Part shown: positions 20,548-33,736 of the stretch, one piece after another | Layout: every line of letters starts with the position of its first letter | How positions within the stretch are numbered: the stretch's first letter is position 1 | Assembly: GCA_964017195.1 (NCBI GenBank) | Contig: OZ024894.1 | Span: 763,501 to 827,500, forward strand | Reading direction: 5' to 3' | DNA: 64,000 nt | Source: Siderastrea radians | Taxonomy: Eukaryota; Cnidaria; Anthozoa; Scleractinia; Rhizangiidae | Notes under the pieces: generated by a model | The model's database searches: none | What the model was told of the DNA's origin: nothing | The model's input: only the letters and a program-made list of their open reading frames with translations | Made by a program: the position numbers and the translations under genes

Positions 20548-23500
20548 CTAGGTAAAAAAAAACAAACAAGCAAACAAACAAACAAAAACGAACAAACACC
20601 ATTTTCAGACTTCTTCTGAGTTAAGGCCGTAGTTGGTTGAATCTCATATAGAGAGCGTCAAGGTGCCATGATATTTTTTTTTGCCTCCCCATAGAATGAA
20701 CAATTAAAAATGGAATCTCAAATTGACTACAAACGATTTACTCATTTGCAGAAGAAACATATTCACAAGAGAAACAGAGTTGGCAAAAGCCATGGCTACT
20801 TCAAGAAAATTGGGTTCGGGTATCAATTTCAGTTTGATACAAAGAATTTGGAAGGTTGAGCATTCATTTTAACCTTAACGGGTAAATTTGAGGGACGTCA
20901 CTCATTCTTAAATCAACTGGAACTTGAATGCATGACCAAAACAAATAATAAAGCTCTAACGCTTACCTGGTGAAGGGGTTTCTGGTCCTGAAAAAGATAT
21001 ATAGATCATACGCATTAAATAAAATAAATTTCTTCGCTAAGATTTATTGAGCCGCGCAAACTTTCGACCATTATAACTTCTTTTATATGTAAGCTAAAGC
21101 CACCAAACTTGGTGACTTCCCTCAAAATTTAACTTGAAACATATTGGTCAAATTTGATGTTATTATGGCAATTACATGCCGACATGCAGTTTTTCCCAAT
21201 ACTTTAAAATTTTATATTTTTAATGAATTTATATATATCTTATTAGATGTTTCGGTGTGAAGTATCGCCGTATATTTTTCCTCGTTATGCTGTATTATGG
21301 CAGTTAGCGAGGGAAGGCGAAATCCGCCAGGCCCCAGAAGAAAAAGCACGCTCTAAAAATAGGTAAAAAATTGAGTTTATCTTTACGCAGAGAGGCTGTA
21401 AATATGAGCGCGCATTAGGAGGAGCTCAAACTTTGAATTTAGAGGAGCGAGGATTCTCCATTCCACTTCGGTTCAAAAACGCTTACCTGGAGTCGGGGTG
21501 GTGGTTGGTTCTGAAAACAAAAAAGGGATAACAACATGAGTAAACATATACAAAAGCAACCAAAAATCGTGAACGTTGTATTTAATTTTAATTTTAATGC
21601 GCTTCATATTGAGCTTCTTATTGTGTATATTGAACAGTTCAGTAGGATCCAGCTCAAATTAAGTAAAACAACAGCAGCAACAATAGTTGAAAAACATTTC
21701 ATAACAATTTTTAATTGAAGAGAAAAATCCCCACTTTAAATGACCTCATCCAATCTTTACAAAGATATGTAAAAGTTAACCAAGTTTTGAATAAGAGTCA
21801 GGGTACTGAAAAAGCCCACAAGGGCCCCATGAACCCATCCCAATGCACAAGGGCATCGGTACAGTCTTGGTTTGGCATACGTTATTAGATTTTTAAAGTT
21901 ATCGCCCACCTTGAGTAGAGCGTGAAGTTGGTCGTGCAGTTGGACGTGAAGGAGGACGGACAGTTGGTTCTGAAAGTACATAAGAAAGGTGAGAAATATT
22001 TGCAAATAAATCAGTTACTTTAAGAGCATTTCTTTCGGGAAAAGCCTTCCCGTTGAGCTGTGGCTGGCAAACTCTTTTGGGGCCTTCAGGGCTGAATATA
22101 AGCAATTGTTCTAAAGGTCTATCTAACGGCACTTAAGTAAAGCAGGCTCGAATTCATTCATTCATTCATTCATTCATTCATTCATTCAAATGATGTTCCA
22201 AATACACACAGTTTCTGATAAAGTTACTGATACTTTGCTTTGCTTTACATGAGAAACTCCTCAGTTGTTAGCTTGAGATTCGTAAAGGATGACTATAATT
22301 AGCCAGTTTCTATATAATGTTGTCGTGAGCACGTGGAGCAAAGGCGAGTAAATTTTAAAAAAAGCTGCCGCTTCGTAGGACAGTTAATACGCGCAGGGTT
22401 TTGAAGATGGGGTTAGGTGAGTGGATTCCCCAGAAGAAGTGGAAATACGACGAGATTAGAAGGAGGGGAAGTGTATACAGCAACGTGGACATAAAAAAAA
22501 TAACAACAACAGCCATTTCAATGTAGTTCTAAATTTTGTATCGATGGTGTTTTCAATGATAAAGAAATATAGCGCGTTTTGACACACCTACTTAACACAT
22601 ATCATTTCAACAAGTCAAGATTGTTTCACATAATTGTTACCTGCGCATTTGTAAAGAAGGTTCGCTTGCCGCGCATCCCCATGACTGAAACCCCTTCGTT
22701 GCCCAATAACTGCCTGCAAAAAAGCCATTAATACAAACTTTGAGGCAAAAGAAATTGTCCTGTGGATTTTGGGACCAAGGAACTAACGTTATAAGTAGAC
22801 GTCTAAGACATGAGACATGTCATCTCATGACACCAACCACCAACAATTATTATGTAGAAACACGAGCTTGCACTAGACGAAATTATGCCAATTTTTGTAT
22901 ATCTTGCTGAATTATCTGCTGGAAACCTACCCCTGCCCACAAAACCCTTATCGTGGGCTGTCCGTTCTTGGTGAATGCTTTGTTACCAAAATGCATCACG
23001 CTCCCGTTATCGTAAGGAGTGCTAAGAGAATCAATAGTGGATCTACCGTACTTGAGAAAATTATTCCTTCTATCTGAAAAACAAACAAAAACAACAACCT
23101 TCTTCAGATAACAGTCGCAATTATTTCGGCTAGTTCTCTCGATGTAACAAAGGGCTGGTGTAGTTCCTTTTTTGGCAATAATTTGGCAGATCTACATAAA
23201 TAGTTTGACAGCGGAAATCTATGACAGGGGAAATCCCCCCCCCCCACCCCAGTTGCGAAGAAAGAAACGCTCATTTTTTTAGAGCAGCGGCTTTGCTCGC
23301 CAGATGTCTGAGTTTACATTGTATCATTTTGTTGCTAGAAAGCTTGTATATTGAACTAAAATGACGGTAGACGATTAAAATCACCACATTTTATCCGTTG
23401 TTTACACATGGTGTTGTTTCGACTGCTGATAACACACAGTTACTGTTTTAGACGCCAAAGGTTTAGCTTTTTTGACAGCGCTGGAACAGGTACTGAATGG

Positions 23501-24219
23501 TCTTGAGCAAAACAGTTATCGAATTATAGGTCTTTACTTACTATCTTGTATATTTTGCCACAATATTTCGACAAAGTCATCTCTATCAGGACGAGATTGT
23601 TCATGAAAGAAACCGAGAGCATGTCCTGCAAAATAAAAATGTGATTTTATATCTCTTTATTAAATCACATTCAAAGTGACACATGGTTCCACGGTGATGA
23701 ACAATGTTATCTGCGAAGTGGCTCTCTTGGCGTGCCTTATTCTAAGAGTGGAAAATGAAATTGTCCATCACTCTGGAGACAGTTGCACTTAAGTTACCAG
23801 AGTTTATGCGGCAAAGCCGTGGGCTAAATTTGTCAAGCAAACCAGTAAAATGTTCTAAGTCATAGTAGTCAATTTCCCCCATTTAGCTTCTTACGACGAA
23901 AAACTGCACAAGCAGGACGCGGCTGGAAGCTTACGGTTTTCCACGAATACAGGGCGAAGGTCACACACGTGACTGAACAGTTTTAAAAACTTTGCTCTCT
24001 TAGTAATAATAATAATACAAGTAGTTATTTGGAAACTGTCTATGATAATTAGGCGGCTTATTCCAAGGAATCTTGTGTTCTGTTTTAGGCTGACTTCAGA
24101 TTCATTGGATTGTCTTGTGCAATTTAATATAATTTGGAATTTGATTAAAGAAACAAAAATTGTTATTAATTATAACAATTAATTATAATAATTACTTAAA
24201 TGACCCAAACAATGACACA

Positions 24220-24931
24220 GGTCGCTTTCCATTCGACCAAAATTTCCGGTTGGCATTTCCGAAATTTCAATGTACCAAATGGAACGGTATTTTCCACCAG
24301 GCTCATTTCATTCCCGCTCGGGACAAATTCAAAATGGCAAACTTGAGGACGTTCTTGTTTCTTTCCGAAATTCTTTGACGACTTCGAGTTTACAGACAAT
24401 ATCCTGGAGGATGACGATGACGTGGTTATGTTTAAGAAAGCGAGATTTTTTTTTTACGTAACCACATTTGAGATAGCAAGCTTCAACATGTTTACAATGG
24501 CGGGAATCCTGACACGACGATGCAAGGTGTTAAAAGCTTATTGTTCAAGTCGTTCTGGTTAGTTTTCAACTTACTGATGGGAGCATCTGGAGGTGCAATG
24601 TTGCCGTTGTCGTCAACACAGAGATGCCTCAAAAAGAACTCAAAATCATCGCTGGTAAAAAAAGCACACGCTGCATTGGTTAAGATCACCTGAAGCCGCC
24701 GCCATTTTCACTCAGCAATCACGGCTGGAGAAACTGGGACTGAACATCTAGCGAAATGGAATGCCCAATGGAACGGAAAATTCCCTGCATTTCTAAATTT
24801 CCGGGAAAAGCGACATCTTCGAGAGGTTGACCAAAATTTTCGAAATGAATTTTGCGAAAATCTCCGTTCCATTTGATTCTGTACCGGAATTTCCGGAATT
24901 TTTGGATGAATGGAAAGCGCCCACAAACTAC
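24220..24931. mobile_element. Approximately 0.7 kb TIR element in locus 3 intron
   Basis: The ends carry inverted CGCTTTCCATTC followed by CCAAAA(T)TTCCGG on both sides. AATGACACA is repeated at 24211-24219 and 24932-24940, consistent with a target duplication. The internal open frames have no known domain. It looks like a non-autonomous DNA transposon. Confidence 0.6.
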
Positions 24932-26776
24932 AATGACACAAGTCCAACATAACCATTTCTTAATGACCATTGGTCATTAATATCAGCTTTTAGTATAATT
25001 TTAATGTTATATTCACCGCGCTACTCGGTGAATATAACAATTTCAAGGCGCGGCTGCTAAGCTAAGTTACTTTTTTCGTGTGTTGTTTGTCAGGTTTTAG
25101 CTCGTTTTTTAATTGCTTTTTGATGTCCACATCTCAAAATTATACTAAAACAATTATTCGCCTCAAGCTCAGTAAATATTCGCCAACATTTACTTCGCCT
25201 TCTGAGAATATTGTCAAATATCAGGTTTCACAGCATATTTTAGAAATTACTCTGGAAAAACGGTTTTGATTTACTAAGTTAAAACGTGTACCTATTTCAT
25301 GAGCCACAATTCCCCTAAACCAGCATCCTGGAGCAAGTTTGATGATTTGAAGACTTCCGGTTCTTCCCACGTTTAATGAACAACTGAGAAAGAATGTGCA
25401 AGATGAATTTACGGTTAGGTTATTGTGCGCCATTTGATATATTAAGCCTATTTGTTCACCCTCAAACGTGTACGCATTTGGCAAGCACAAAGGCCAAAGC
25501 CAAAGTATATTTTGTGTGCCCTTAGTTTTTTTGTCGTGGAAAGAACATAAAGAGACGTTTAAAGCCGCCTCCGCCCTAGGTTTACCACAATCATTTGTTT
25601 CTACGAAAATTTGACAAGATGTAAAAAGGTCTGCACTTAAAAAGGGGCCTTGCATTTAAGAGGCTGTCTCTGTAAAAACCACCCACTCAATTTCGCATCA
25701 AAAATAAGTTTGCCTGAAACTCTGCCAACTGAAAGACTTTACCGAGGCTAGAACTAAAACAAGTTTGGTTTGGTTCAAAGTGATTTTCTGAACACGCTGG
25801 GAGCTGTTAAACATTTTGTCCCATCTGGGCCCGATTCAACGTCGCGAAAATTAAAAATTAGGCATTTTTTGTGGCGTTGTAAAATATTTGATTCGCGTCG
25901 TCTAGCAATGAATTTTACGTCATTTTGCTCATAATCCTTTCTAGTTTTCTATATGAGAAACAATTTTCCTCTTGATTTAACCTGAAAGGCGAAATCAATC
26001 GTCTTATGAGACCTACCAATCGCCATCCGAACGAAAGGCTGAAAATGCCCTTGATTTGGAAGCTTATTTTTATAATCTGGGACTTAGTTGACAGCTCTAG
26101 CTTACATAGCGGAAAGTGTAATCCTTTATTGGCACACATATGCAAAAACCCCTGTACGATTTCAGTATTTCAAAAGTTATGACCGTTTGTATCAGCACAT
26201 TTGCCAGCATTTGCGATTTTTCAGCCTAATGCTTATCGACACATTTCGATCAGATTTTGTCATAAATACAGCTCACCTGCTTCGCAGCTCGGGCTTATTT
26301 CCAGCTTCAGCCATTTTCCAGTTCCTGGGATGGCTCAATTCCACGATAGATCCTGTACATAGGTGGGTTTGGCCTTCGAAGATTGAGCACGACCTCTGCC
26401 GTGTCGCTTGTTAGCGAACCAAAACTCGAAACCATCGCCACGTCTCCCACTAGAAATAGGCGAATAAAACATCGTTTTGTAGCCGAATTTCCTCGCGAAT
26501 CGGACAATAAACTATCCAACTTTGGTATTTAGGAAGATAATTGAGAACTGAGGGCTTAAATCTCGAAGAAATATTTCCGTTAAATCGCTGAAAGCTGATG
26601 AAACATCGTCGACTTGTGTTGCGATGCTGCTTTCGCAAAGGTCCGCATATTTGGGGAAACCGCTGATTGCTGATTTTCAAAATAATGGGAACCCGCAAAA
26701 ATTTCATACCAAACCGTAATTACTAGAATTATTAAACCTTAGAATTCCCTAGTCCCTTGAGTATTTTGCAATATAG

Positions 26777-28173
26777 TTAGCAATTATTCTACGAGGGCGC
26801 GCTGGATGCGAAATGATAGATAACCAACGAGGCGCGTAGCGCCGAGTTGGTTATAATCATTTGATATCCAGCAAGCCCGAGTAGAATAATTGTTTTATTA
26901 AAAACTTAACTACTATTTTTGTTATAAAAAAATCAAGAAAGAAAGAGAAAAATGAGAAAAGGGATAAAAAGGGAGCAAGAATCGATCACATGACTGAACG
27001 AAAAAGGCGCCAAAACCTTGCGAAGTGTTGCAGCGTTTCATTGCAAAGCTGAATGAATCAATGAAAACTGCTCGAAAGTGAACGAAGTGGCACAAGTTTG
27101 GGAAAAAAATCTTCTAATAATTGGCTCTGAAATATGATACATGTTTAATTTTTCCCGAAACATTGTTGTAATCATCGTTCAAAGCGGATTGAAGCTGTAC
27201 AATTTCACCATATTAGCTGCTGGAGTTGAAACAGAACAAGTTTGTAATCTGTTCGCACAACGGCGCCATCATGTGCGTGTTTGATCGAAATGAAGACAGA
27301 ACCAATTTGAAGTTGAAGAAGTAATTTCTATGCAGCTCAGAAGCAAGATTACTGTAGCGAGGAACATTAGAATTCACCATCATAGTTTGTTTAATGCAAA
27401 GCACAAAATGCAGTTGTTCTCGGTTTAGAGGTTGCGGACGGAAAGGTAAAAACAACATTCAAACAACTGGAAAAGCGATTCAACTCCGTTTACATGGCAT
27501 CCGATTTCTATCTGAGCATTTGGACCTGTTGGAACACAGAGCTACAACGAGTGCAGGTAAACCAGTGTCAATTTTGCGTGTTAAAGCCGAAAAATTTTTC
27601 GCCCTTCCTTCGGCCTTCTTGGTAGTTTGCATGCAGCTGTAGTTTGTTTAGTACTTGTTTAGACTGCTTCATGATTTTCGCACCGAATCGTCATGAATGT
27701 GTGACAGTTGTTATTAAATGCTTCTGCCCCATTTCACTGTGTTTTATTTTGTCTTGTCTTGATATTTTGAAGTGGAAAGGCTTCCTGATAAAACCTACCG
27801 TTTGTTCAATTTTAATGATCGACGTGACGATCGATGAAAGAAATTAATTGTAAACACAACGCTCAATGCTTAAATTTCTAATTTCTTTTTCTGCACAGTT
27901 TCTTCAAACAATTTTGACTTGTGTTAGACGACGCTGTTAGTGACGCTGTTGGAATTTCTGCTTAATTCAAATTCGCTGCCAAGTGATTTTTCTTGTCTAT
28001 TTTTCTCGTCGGGTTGCTGGCGAGGAAAAAACTTCCAGCTCACTTCGTTCATTTTGTTGTTGAGTGTTCATTGTCCGTATTTGGTCACAGCAGGTATATG
28101 AGCTGATATCCTGGCTCCGTTCAGCCAATCAGAATGGTAGAAATCCAATATACCTCGTCCAGTTTTTAATAAT
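26777..28173 (-). mobile_element. Copy of the 1.4 kb repeat family inserted in palindrome 2 left arm
   Basis: It begins CAATTATTCTACGAGGGCGC and ends CAGTTTTTAATAATA, so it is the reverse complement of the copy at 39044-40430. The right arm of the palindrome has the uninterrupted site (CAATATAGTAGTAAATAT when reverse-complemented, near 30090-30108). One end is an approximately 110-bp near-perfect hairpin (26782-26893). No coding region is recognised. Confidence 0.8.
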
Positions 28174-28975
28174 AATAAATATCCATGTGTTCAATGAAAT
28201 TGCGTTACCCGTATATTTGCGTGACTACTTGTTGAAAGGCTATACTCCAAGTAAACGCTTGGGGAAAAAAGGTTCTCTTGAAAAAGAAATATTTTACATT
28301 TTGTTTAAGTCATTTTTTTTTTATCAAAATGTATTGATGTATTGACGTAGTGCTGATTCTAGCGTTTTTGTTCTCTCTTTACATGACCTAGATTTCAAAT
28401 GCGTGAATTGGCATATGATGTTTGAAGTTAATGGCAGACGACAAATGCACGATCATAACAAAATAAATTCATAATTACACGTGTAATTTACTTCATGTTT
28501 TTATCGAGAAAAGTCTTTAAAAAGCCAAAAATGTATACCTTATATTTCAGTTTCCAACATTAAGATGTGCTTTCTCTTTTAGGAGAGTGTTGTATTCTTT
28601 CCTCGTACAATTGTTTCATTGCTTTGAGCCCTGCAATTTCCATCCATTTGCCATCGAGTCTATGTTAGGGTTTCCCCGTTTAGCTTTCAGCTTTCATTAT
28701 TTTGATCCCCATAAGGTTCAAAACCCTCTAGAAAGTTGTTGCATACGATAATATGCTATTGTCGCCATTTTTTTGAAAGCGTGTAATTTTTGATCGACTG
28801 AGAAACTCTTTCTTAGGTCTCCTCTGAAACCTCCAAATACAGGCGCTAGTGGATGCAATAAGCTAGCAATTCCCCCACGAAAACCAGAGTCCAAACATAA
28901 GCCCTCTTCTCTCCCTTTTCCCATAGAATATCGCCTGCTACGAAAAAGCTTTCGCATTTCTTAAGACGACGCTCA

Positions 28976-29195
28976 GGGCCCAGTTGCATAAAGAAACTTA
29001 AGATTAAGTGGCAATTTCTGCAACTGTTCCCTGGTTTCTGGAGCATTTTTCTCACCATCTCCGTGTTTTTTCTATACTCTTTAATCCGTCTTCGGCCGAT
29101 TTATCCATAATAGCGTGCAAGAAAATCCTCCGGAACACAGGGAGTGGTTGCAGAAATTCCCACTTAATCTTAAGTTGCTTTATGGAACTGGGCCC
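28976..29195. mobile_element. 220-bp MITE at the centre of palindrome 2
   Basis: It has inverted ends GGGCCCAGTT(G/C)CATAAAG and CTTAAGATTAAGTG. It lies in the spacer between the palindrome arms, next to GACGACGCTCA. Confidence 0.75.
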
Positions 29196-30192
29196 AGGCC
29201 CCCAAGGCCTGGCCTTTCTAATACGACTAATGACAAGAATACCTGTAAAATTATATTATATGAACAAAGCAAAACATATAGGGTCCTGAATAAAACAGAT
29301 AAAATAGTTTTGAACATTAGGAGTCTTATTAGACAGGCCAAGCTATGGGGGGTCTTGGCGCTGTCTTAAGAAATGCGTAAGTTTTTTTCGTAATAAGGAT
29401 ATTTAAGGTCGCGATATTCCATGGGAGAAGGGAGAGAAGTGGTTTAGGTTTTGCAGGTTTAGGGAAACCTAGAAAGTGTTTTTTTTAGTCGATCAAAAAT
29501 TGCACGCTTTCAGAAAATGGCGACTTTCGTATATTATCGTATGCAACAATTTTCTAGAGAGTTTTTGAACCTTATGGGGATCAAAATACTGAAAGCTGAA
29601 AGCCAAACGGGGAAGCCCTAACATAGACTCGATTGCAAATGGACTGGAAATTGAAGGGCTCAAGGCAACGAAACAATTCTTCGAGGATGTCCTCAATGTT
29701 GGCAACTGAAACATAAGGTATACATTTTAGGCCCTGGAGTTCATGAATGAGGTTTTTTGAAGACTTTTCTCGATAAAAACAGGAAGTACACTACAGGTGT
29801 AATTACGAATTTATTTTCTTATGATCGTGCAATTTTCATCTGTCATTAAATTCAAACATCACATGCCAATTCATGCATTTGAAATCTAGGCCATTTAAAG
29901 AGAGAACAAAAACGCTAGAATCAGCACTGCGAATCAAAACATTTTGCATAAAAAAGACTTCAATAAAATCCAAATATTGCTTTTTCAAGGGAACCTTTTT
30001 CCCCTAGCGTTTACCTGGAGTATCCTCTTTCAACAAGTAGTCACGCAAATATACAGGTAACGCAATTTTATAAAACGCGTGGATATTTACTACTATATTG
30101 CAAAATACTGAAAGTACTAGGAAATTCTAAGGTTTTATAATTCTAGTAGTTACGGTTTGATATGAAATTTTTGAGGGTTTCCATTTTTGAAA

Positions 30193-31948
30193 AACATAGG
30201 CACGCATTGCGTGCTTGACCTATGTTGAAATGACAAGTCTCATCCTGGCTTATTTGCGATTTTTAAGACATACTCGGAGGACAAAACAACACGCAATCAT
30301 TCTTGTCAATACTTCCCCCTCCACTATAGCAAACTCAGCGCTGATGGAAAGTAACTGTTTCGAAAACAGCTTTTTCGCTTACTTAGCAATACCCTTGGAA
30401 TGCAAGACAAAATCCTGCTAAAAACCCAGTCAGACGAAAATTGTAGATAGAGCAACCATCGGGCTAGTAGGCTACAGGCTAAAAAGTCAAACTGACACTA
30501 GAACAAAACAACTGCATAAAAAATTCAAATTAAATCTAAAACTGAAACCTCAGTCAAGCTCAACTAATAATTGTCTGCATAGTATTAAATGATATAAATC
30601 TAGGTCAAGACAAGAGGTGAAAGAAACAAATGTATTAGATAATAATATGAGAAGAGGACAGCCATTTGCACTCCCAGTTGCACAAACGTGTTTATGAAAA
30701 TTGAAGACCGAAAGAGGACAAGGGTCGTTTTCCAAACAAATTTTCTTGCCATATGTTCCTGTATACGATAAAACCAAGAGAGAAATGATTTCTATGTGGG
30801 CTGGAAAATCTGTGGATATGACTGATATAAATCATGGACAAAACACCATAAACTAAAACTTAACCGAATTATGGGAAGAGCAAACAGGTTTAAAAACCTA
30901 CAGACACGCTTGAATGAACAAACTAACTTATGCAAATTGCTATCTTAAGCAAGTCACTATAAATTTCAAAAACCATATGTTCTCGTATATGATAAAACCA
31001 AGAAAGAAATCATTTCTATGTCGGCTGGAAAATCTGTGGTTATGACTGATATAAATCATGGACGCAACATCGTAAACTAAAACTTAACTGTATTATGGGA
31101 AGAGAAAACAGGTTAAAACACAGACACGCTTGGATGAACAAACTTATTTATGCAAATTGCAATCTTAAACACTTCGCTACAAATTTCAAATTACCAAACA
31201 AAGCTGTTTCAAAAACCTTGCAAAGTACAGTCAAAATTATCCATATCAAGCACAGATACAATCTTTGCAACCAGCATCTTGCTGAAAGATGCATAACCAA
31301 AACAGCTGTTTCATAACACAAATCACAAAATAACAAATTAAATTACAGTTTTTCGTCAACAAGTCTTTATTTGGAACGCGGCTGTGTTTTTGTCACGTTC
31401 CACCGCTGGCCACGACAAAGTTCAATTTTACCTGCCCGTACAATAGCTTTAGGAAATTACCATCAATTCCACCACAACAAGCGTTTACTGAAAATATAAT
31501 ACTCGAGAGGAAAAAGTAGAAAAGGACATTTGCACTGATCGTTTCCGTCCCCATATGTACATTCAACATGGTCGGTAAGCTTAACCTTGTCTGACCTTCA
31601 GCTTCAGTAAGCGGATTCTAACCAGCTCTTTCATTGGTAGAATGTACTCTTAGCTTAGTAGCCTCAATCTGATTGGTGCCACATGGTGCCACATAGATTC
31701 CCCGGGGGGGGGGCGCACTCCCATATGAAAGGTGCATGGATGTTCGTCGTCTCGCGTTCACCGTCTGTTTCAGAATAGCTTTAATTCAAATTTTTAGACG
31801 AGCATTCCCGCCCGTCTCACCTGGGACTCCCCCTCCGGATCAAAAATACATACATAAAAACAAACAAACAAACAAACATAGAAAGCGACAAACTGCAGTC
31901 TGGCTAAGACCCTATGTTTTCAACATAGGACAAAAAGGAAGAGTTGGA
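30193..31948. mobile_element. Approximately 1.75 kb insertion in palindrome 2 right arm
   Basis: The left arm shows the uninterrupted sequence (ATTTTGAAAATCAGCAATCA when reverse-complemented, near 26660-26680). In the right arm this is split after TTTTGAAA. The insert starts with a small hairpin (CATAGGCACGC...CTTGACCTATG) and contains a tandem duplication of about 222 bp (AAACCAAGA(G/A)AGAAAT..., near 30770 and 30993). Its type is unknown. Confidence 0.6.
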
Positions 31949-32945
31949 ATCCTCAAGCAATCAGCGGTTCCCCCATTTATGCGGACCTTCGCGAAAGCAG
32001 TATCGCAGCACAAGTCGACGATGTAACGGAAAGATTTCTTCGAGATTTAAGCCCTCAGTTCTCGATTATCTTCCTAAATACCAAAGTTGGATAGTTTATT
32101 GTCCGATACTCGAGGAAACTCTGCTACAAATGGATGTTTTAATCGCCTTGCGGGAGACGTGGCGATGGTTTCGAGTTTTGGTTCGCTAACAAGCGACACG
32201 GCAGCGGTCGTGCTCAATCTTCGAAGGCAATACCCACCTATGTACAGGATCTATCGTGGAATTGAGCCATCCCAGGGACTGGAAAATGGCTGAAGTTGGA
32301 AATAAGCCCGAGCTGCGAAACAGGTGAGCTGTATTTATGACAAAATCTGATCGAAATGTGTCGATTAGTATTAGGCTGAAAAATCGCAAATGCTGGCAAA
32401 TGTGCTGATACAAATGGACATAACTTTTGAAATACTGAAATAGTATAGGGGTTTTTGCATATGTGTGCTGATAAAGGATTGTACATTTTCACTAGGTAAG
32501 CTAGAGCTGTCACTAAGTCCCAGATTATAAAAATAAGCTTCCAAATCAAGGGCATTTTCAGCCTTTCGTTCGGATGGCGATTCAGGTAGGGCTCATAAGA
32601 CGATTGACTCGCCTTTCAGGTTAAAATGAGAGGAAAATTGTTTCTCATTTAGAAAACTAGAAAGGCTTATGAGCAAAATGACGTAAAATTCATTGCTAGA
32701 CGACGCGAATCGAATTTCTTACAACGCCACAAAAAATGTCTAATTTTTAATTTTCGAAACGTGGAATCGGGCCCAGATGGGACAAAATGTTTAACAGCTC
32801 TCAGCGCGACCAGAAAATCATTTTGAACCAAACTAAACCTGTTATAGTTCTAGCCTCGGTAAAATCTTTCTGTTGGCAGAGTTTCAGGCAAACTTATTTT
32901 TGAAGCGAAATTGAGTGGGTGGTTTTTACAGAGACAGCCTCTTAA

Positions 32946-33004
32946 AACACACACACACAGACACATACACACACACACACATACACACACACACATACAC
33001 ACAT
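32946..33004. repeat. (CA)n microsatellite
   Basis: An imperfect ACAC/ACAT tract directly beside the right TTAA of palindrome 2. Confidence 0.9.
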
Positions 33005-33654
33005 CAACCAAAATGAATTCAAAAAAACTGAAAACAACTGAAAACCAAGGTCAACTATACTTTTTTGACCTTACCATTGTCTTATCGTTTTGAAATCTAA
33101 CAAATTTAACAAACTTTGAAGGTACATTTGAATAAATTACAAAAGGTGACTACACTTCAAAAGCGCATTTTTTGACCGAAAGAAATGCAAAGTTAACATT
33201 AAATCCTCCCAGTAGGGAGGAATCCTTAATCTCATTCATTTTTTAATATTTCGTCACTCTTGATAATTGCATTAACCATGTAAAATGACTGTCGCCAGTT
33301 CAAAAAAGGTATCGTATTATCTCTCACGCAAAGTTGAAAAAAATTGGCTTATGTCTTTGCAACTTGAAATGTCACAAATCAATCAATTTGCGTTTCAGTT
33401 GGTTTACCCTAGGTGACAAATTTTATCCTTTTTATAGATTATTGTTCATGCTGCAGACATGACGAAGCAGATATAACGAATTATTTTAAGCAGTTTTGTT
33501 GCACCCATCATTGAAATCTTGCAAGTTCCGCGAGGGAAAAGAAAACAAGCACACTTTATTTCAAAGAGGTGCGCACAGGCCATATTCCCCTTTAAAAAGT
33601 CAAATAAGGTACTAAAACATATACTGTATCGACAACTTCAGCAATACTTAGACA

Positions 33655-33736
33655 ATACTTTTTGGCCTTGAGAGGCTACCAAATTTCCTTAGCAATGGTG
33701 CTCCGCTGACGAGCTAGTGTGCGGGCTCCGCTATCA
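33655..33736 (-). repeat. Fragment of the repeat family found at 2130-3122
   Basis: On the minus strand it reads AGCGGAGCCCGC, then GGAGCACCATTGCTAAG and AATTTGGTA, closely matching the start of the element at 2130. Confidence 0.65.

Larger units (their letters stand above)
19200..25383 (-). pseudogene. Locus 3: astacin-D8C-ShK gene lacking its 5' exons and carrying disabling changes
   Basis: Minus-strand exons: exon 4, 25383-25292 ([12 protein letters not shown]); exon 5, 23625-23542 ([15 protein letters not shown]), together giving [11 protein letters not shown]; exon 6, 23073-22931 (Met-turn SVMHFG, with F where Y is usual); exon 7, 22713-22641; linkers 21969-21910 (EPTVRPPSRPTARPTSRSTQ), 21510-21487 (EPTTTPTP), 20987-20967 (GPETPSP); D8C, 20547-20167; linker 19817-19794 (APTTTPIP); ShK remnant, about 19305-19200. 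All phases agree from exon 4 to the D8C exon. Faults: no exons 1-3 in reach, a TAG inside D8C, and a broken ShK. The 7.3 kb palindrome starts only about 280 bp upstream of exon 4. A transcript could still start elsewhere, so pseudogene is likely rather than certain. Confidence 0.75.
25660..32941. mobile_element. Giant palindromic TTAA-flanked element (palindrome 2)
   Basis: It runs from GAGGCTGTCTCTGTAAAAAC to its inverse, with TTAA at 25656-25659 and 32942-32945. The left arm (25660-28975) and right arm (about 29360-32941) are inverted copies, shown by matching open frames (26519-26307 minus with 32087-32293 plus, both containing SSFGSLTSDTA and PPMYRIYRGIEPSQ) and by matching non-coding runs. 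Each arm has its own later insertion (26777-28173 and 30193-31948); without them the arms are about 1.8-1.9 kb. The open frames in the arms have no domain I recognise. The termini resemble palindrome 1. Confidence 0.85.

Noticed and set aside
25221..25655. A 144-codon minus frame overlapping locus 3 exon 4, considered as an extended exon including exon 3
   Set aside because: The segment upstream of the acceptor has no similarity to exon 3 of locus 5 (no equivalent of [10 protein letters not shown] or CIRFRRR), and a good acceptor lies at the exon 4 boundary.
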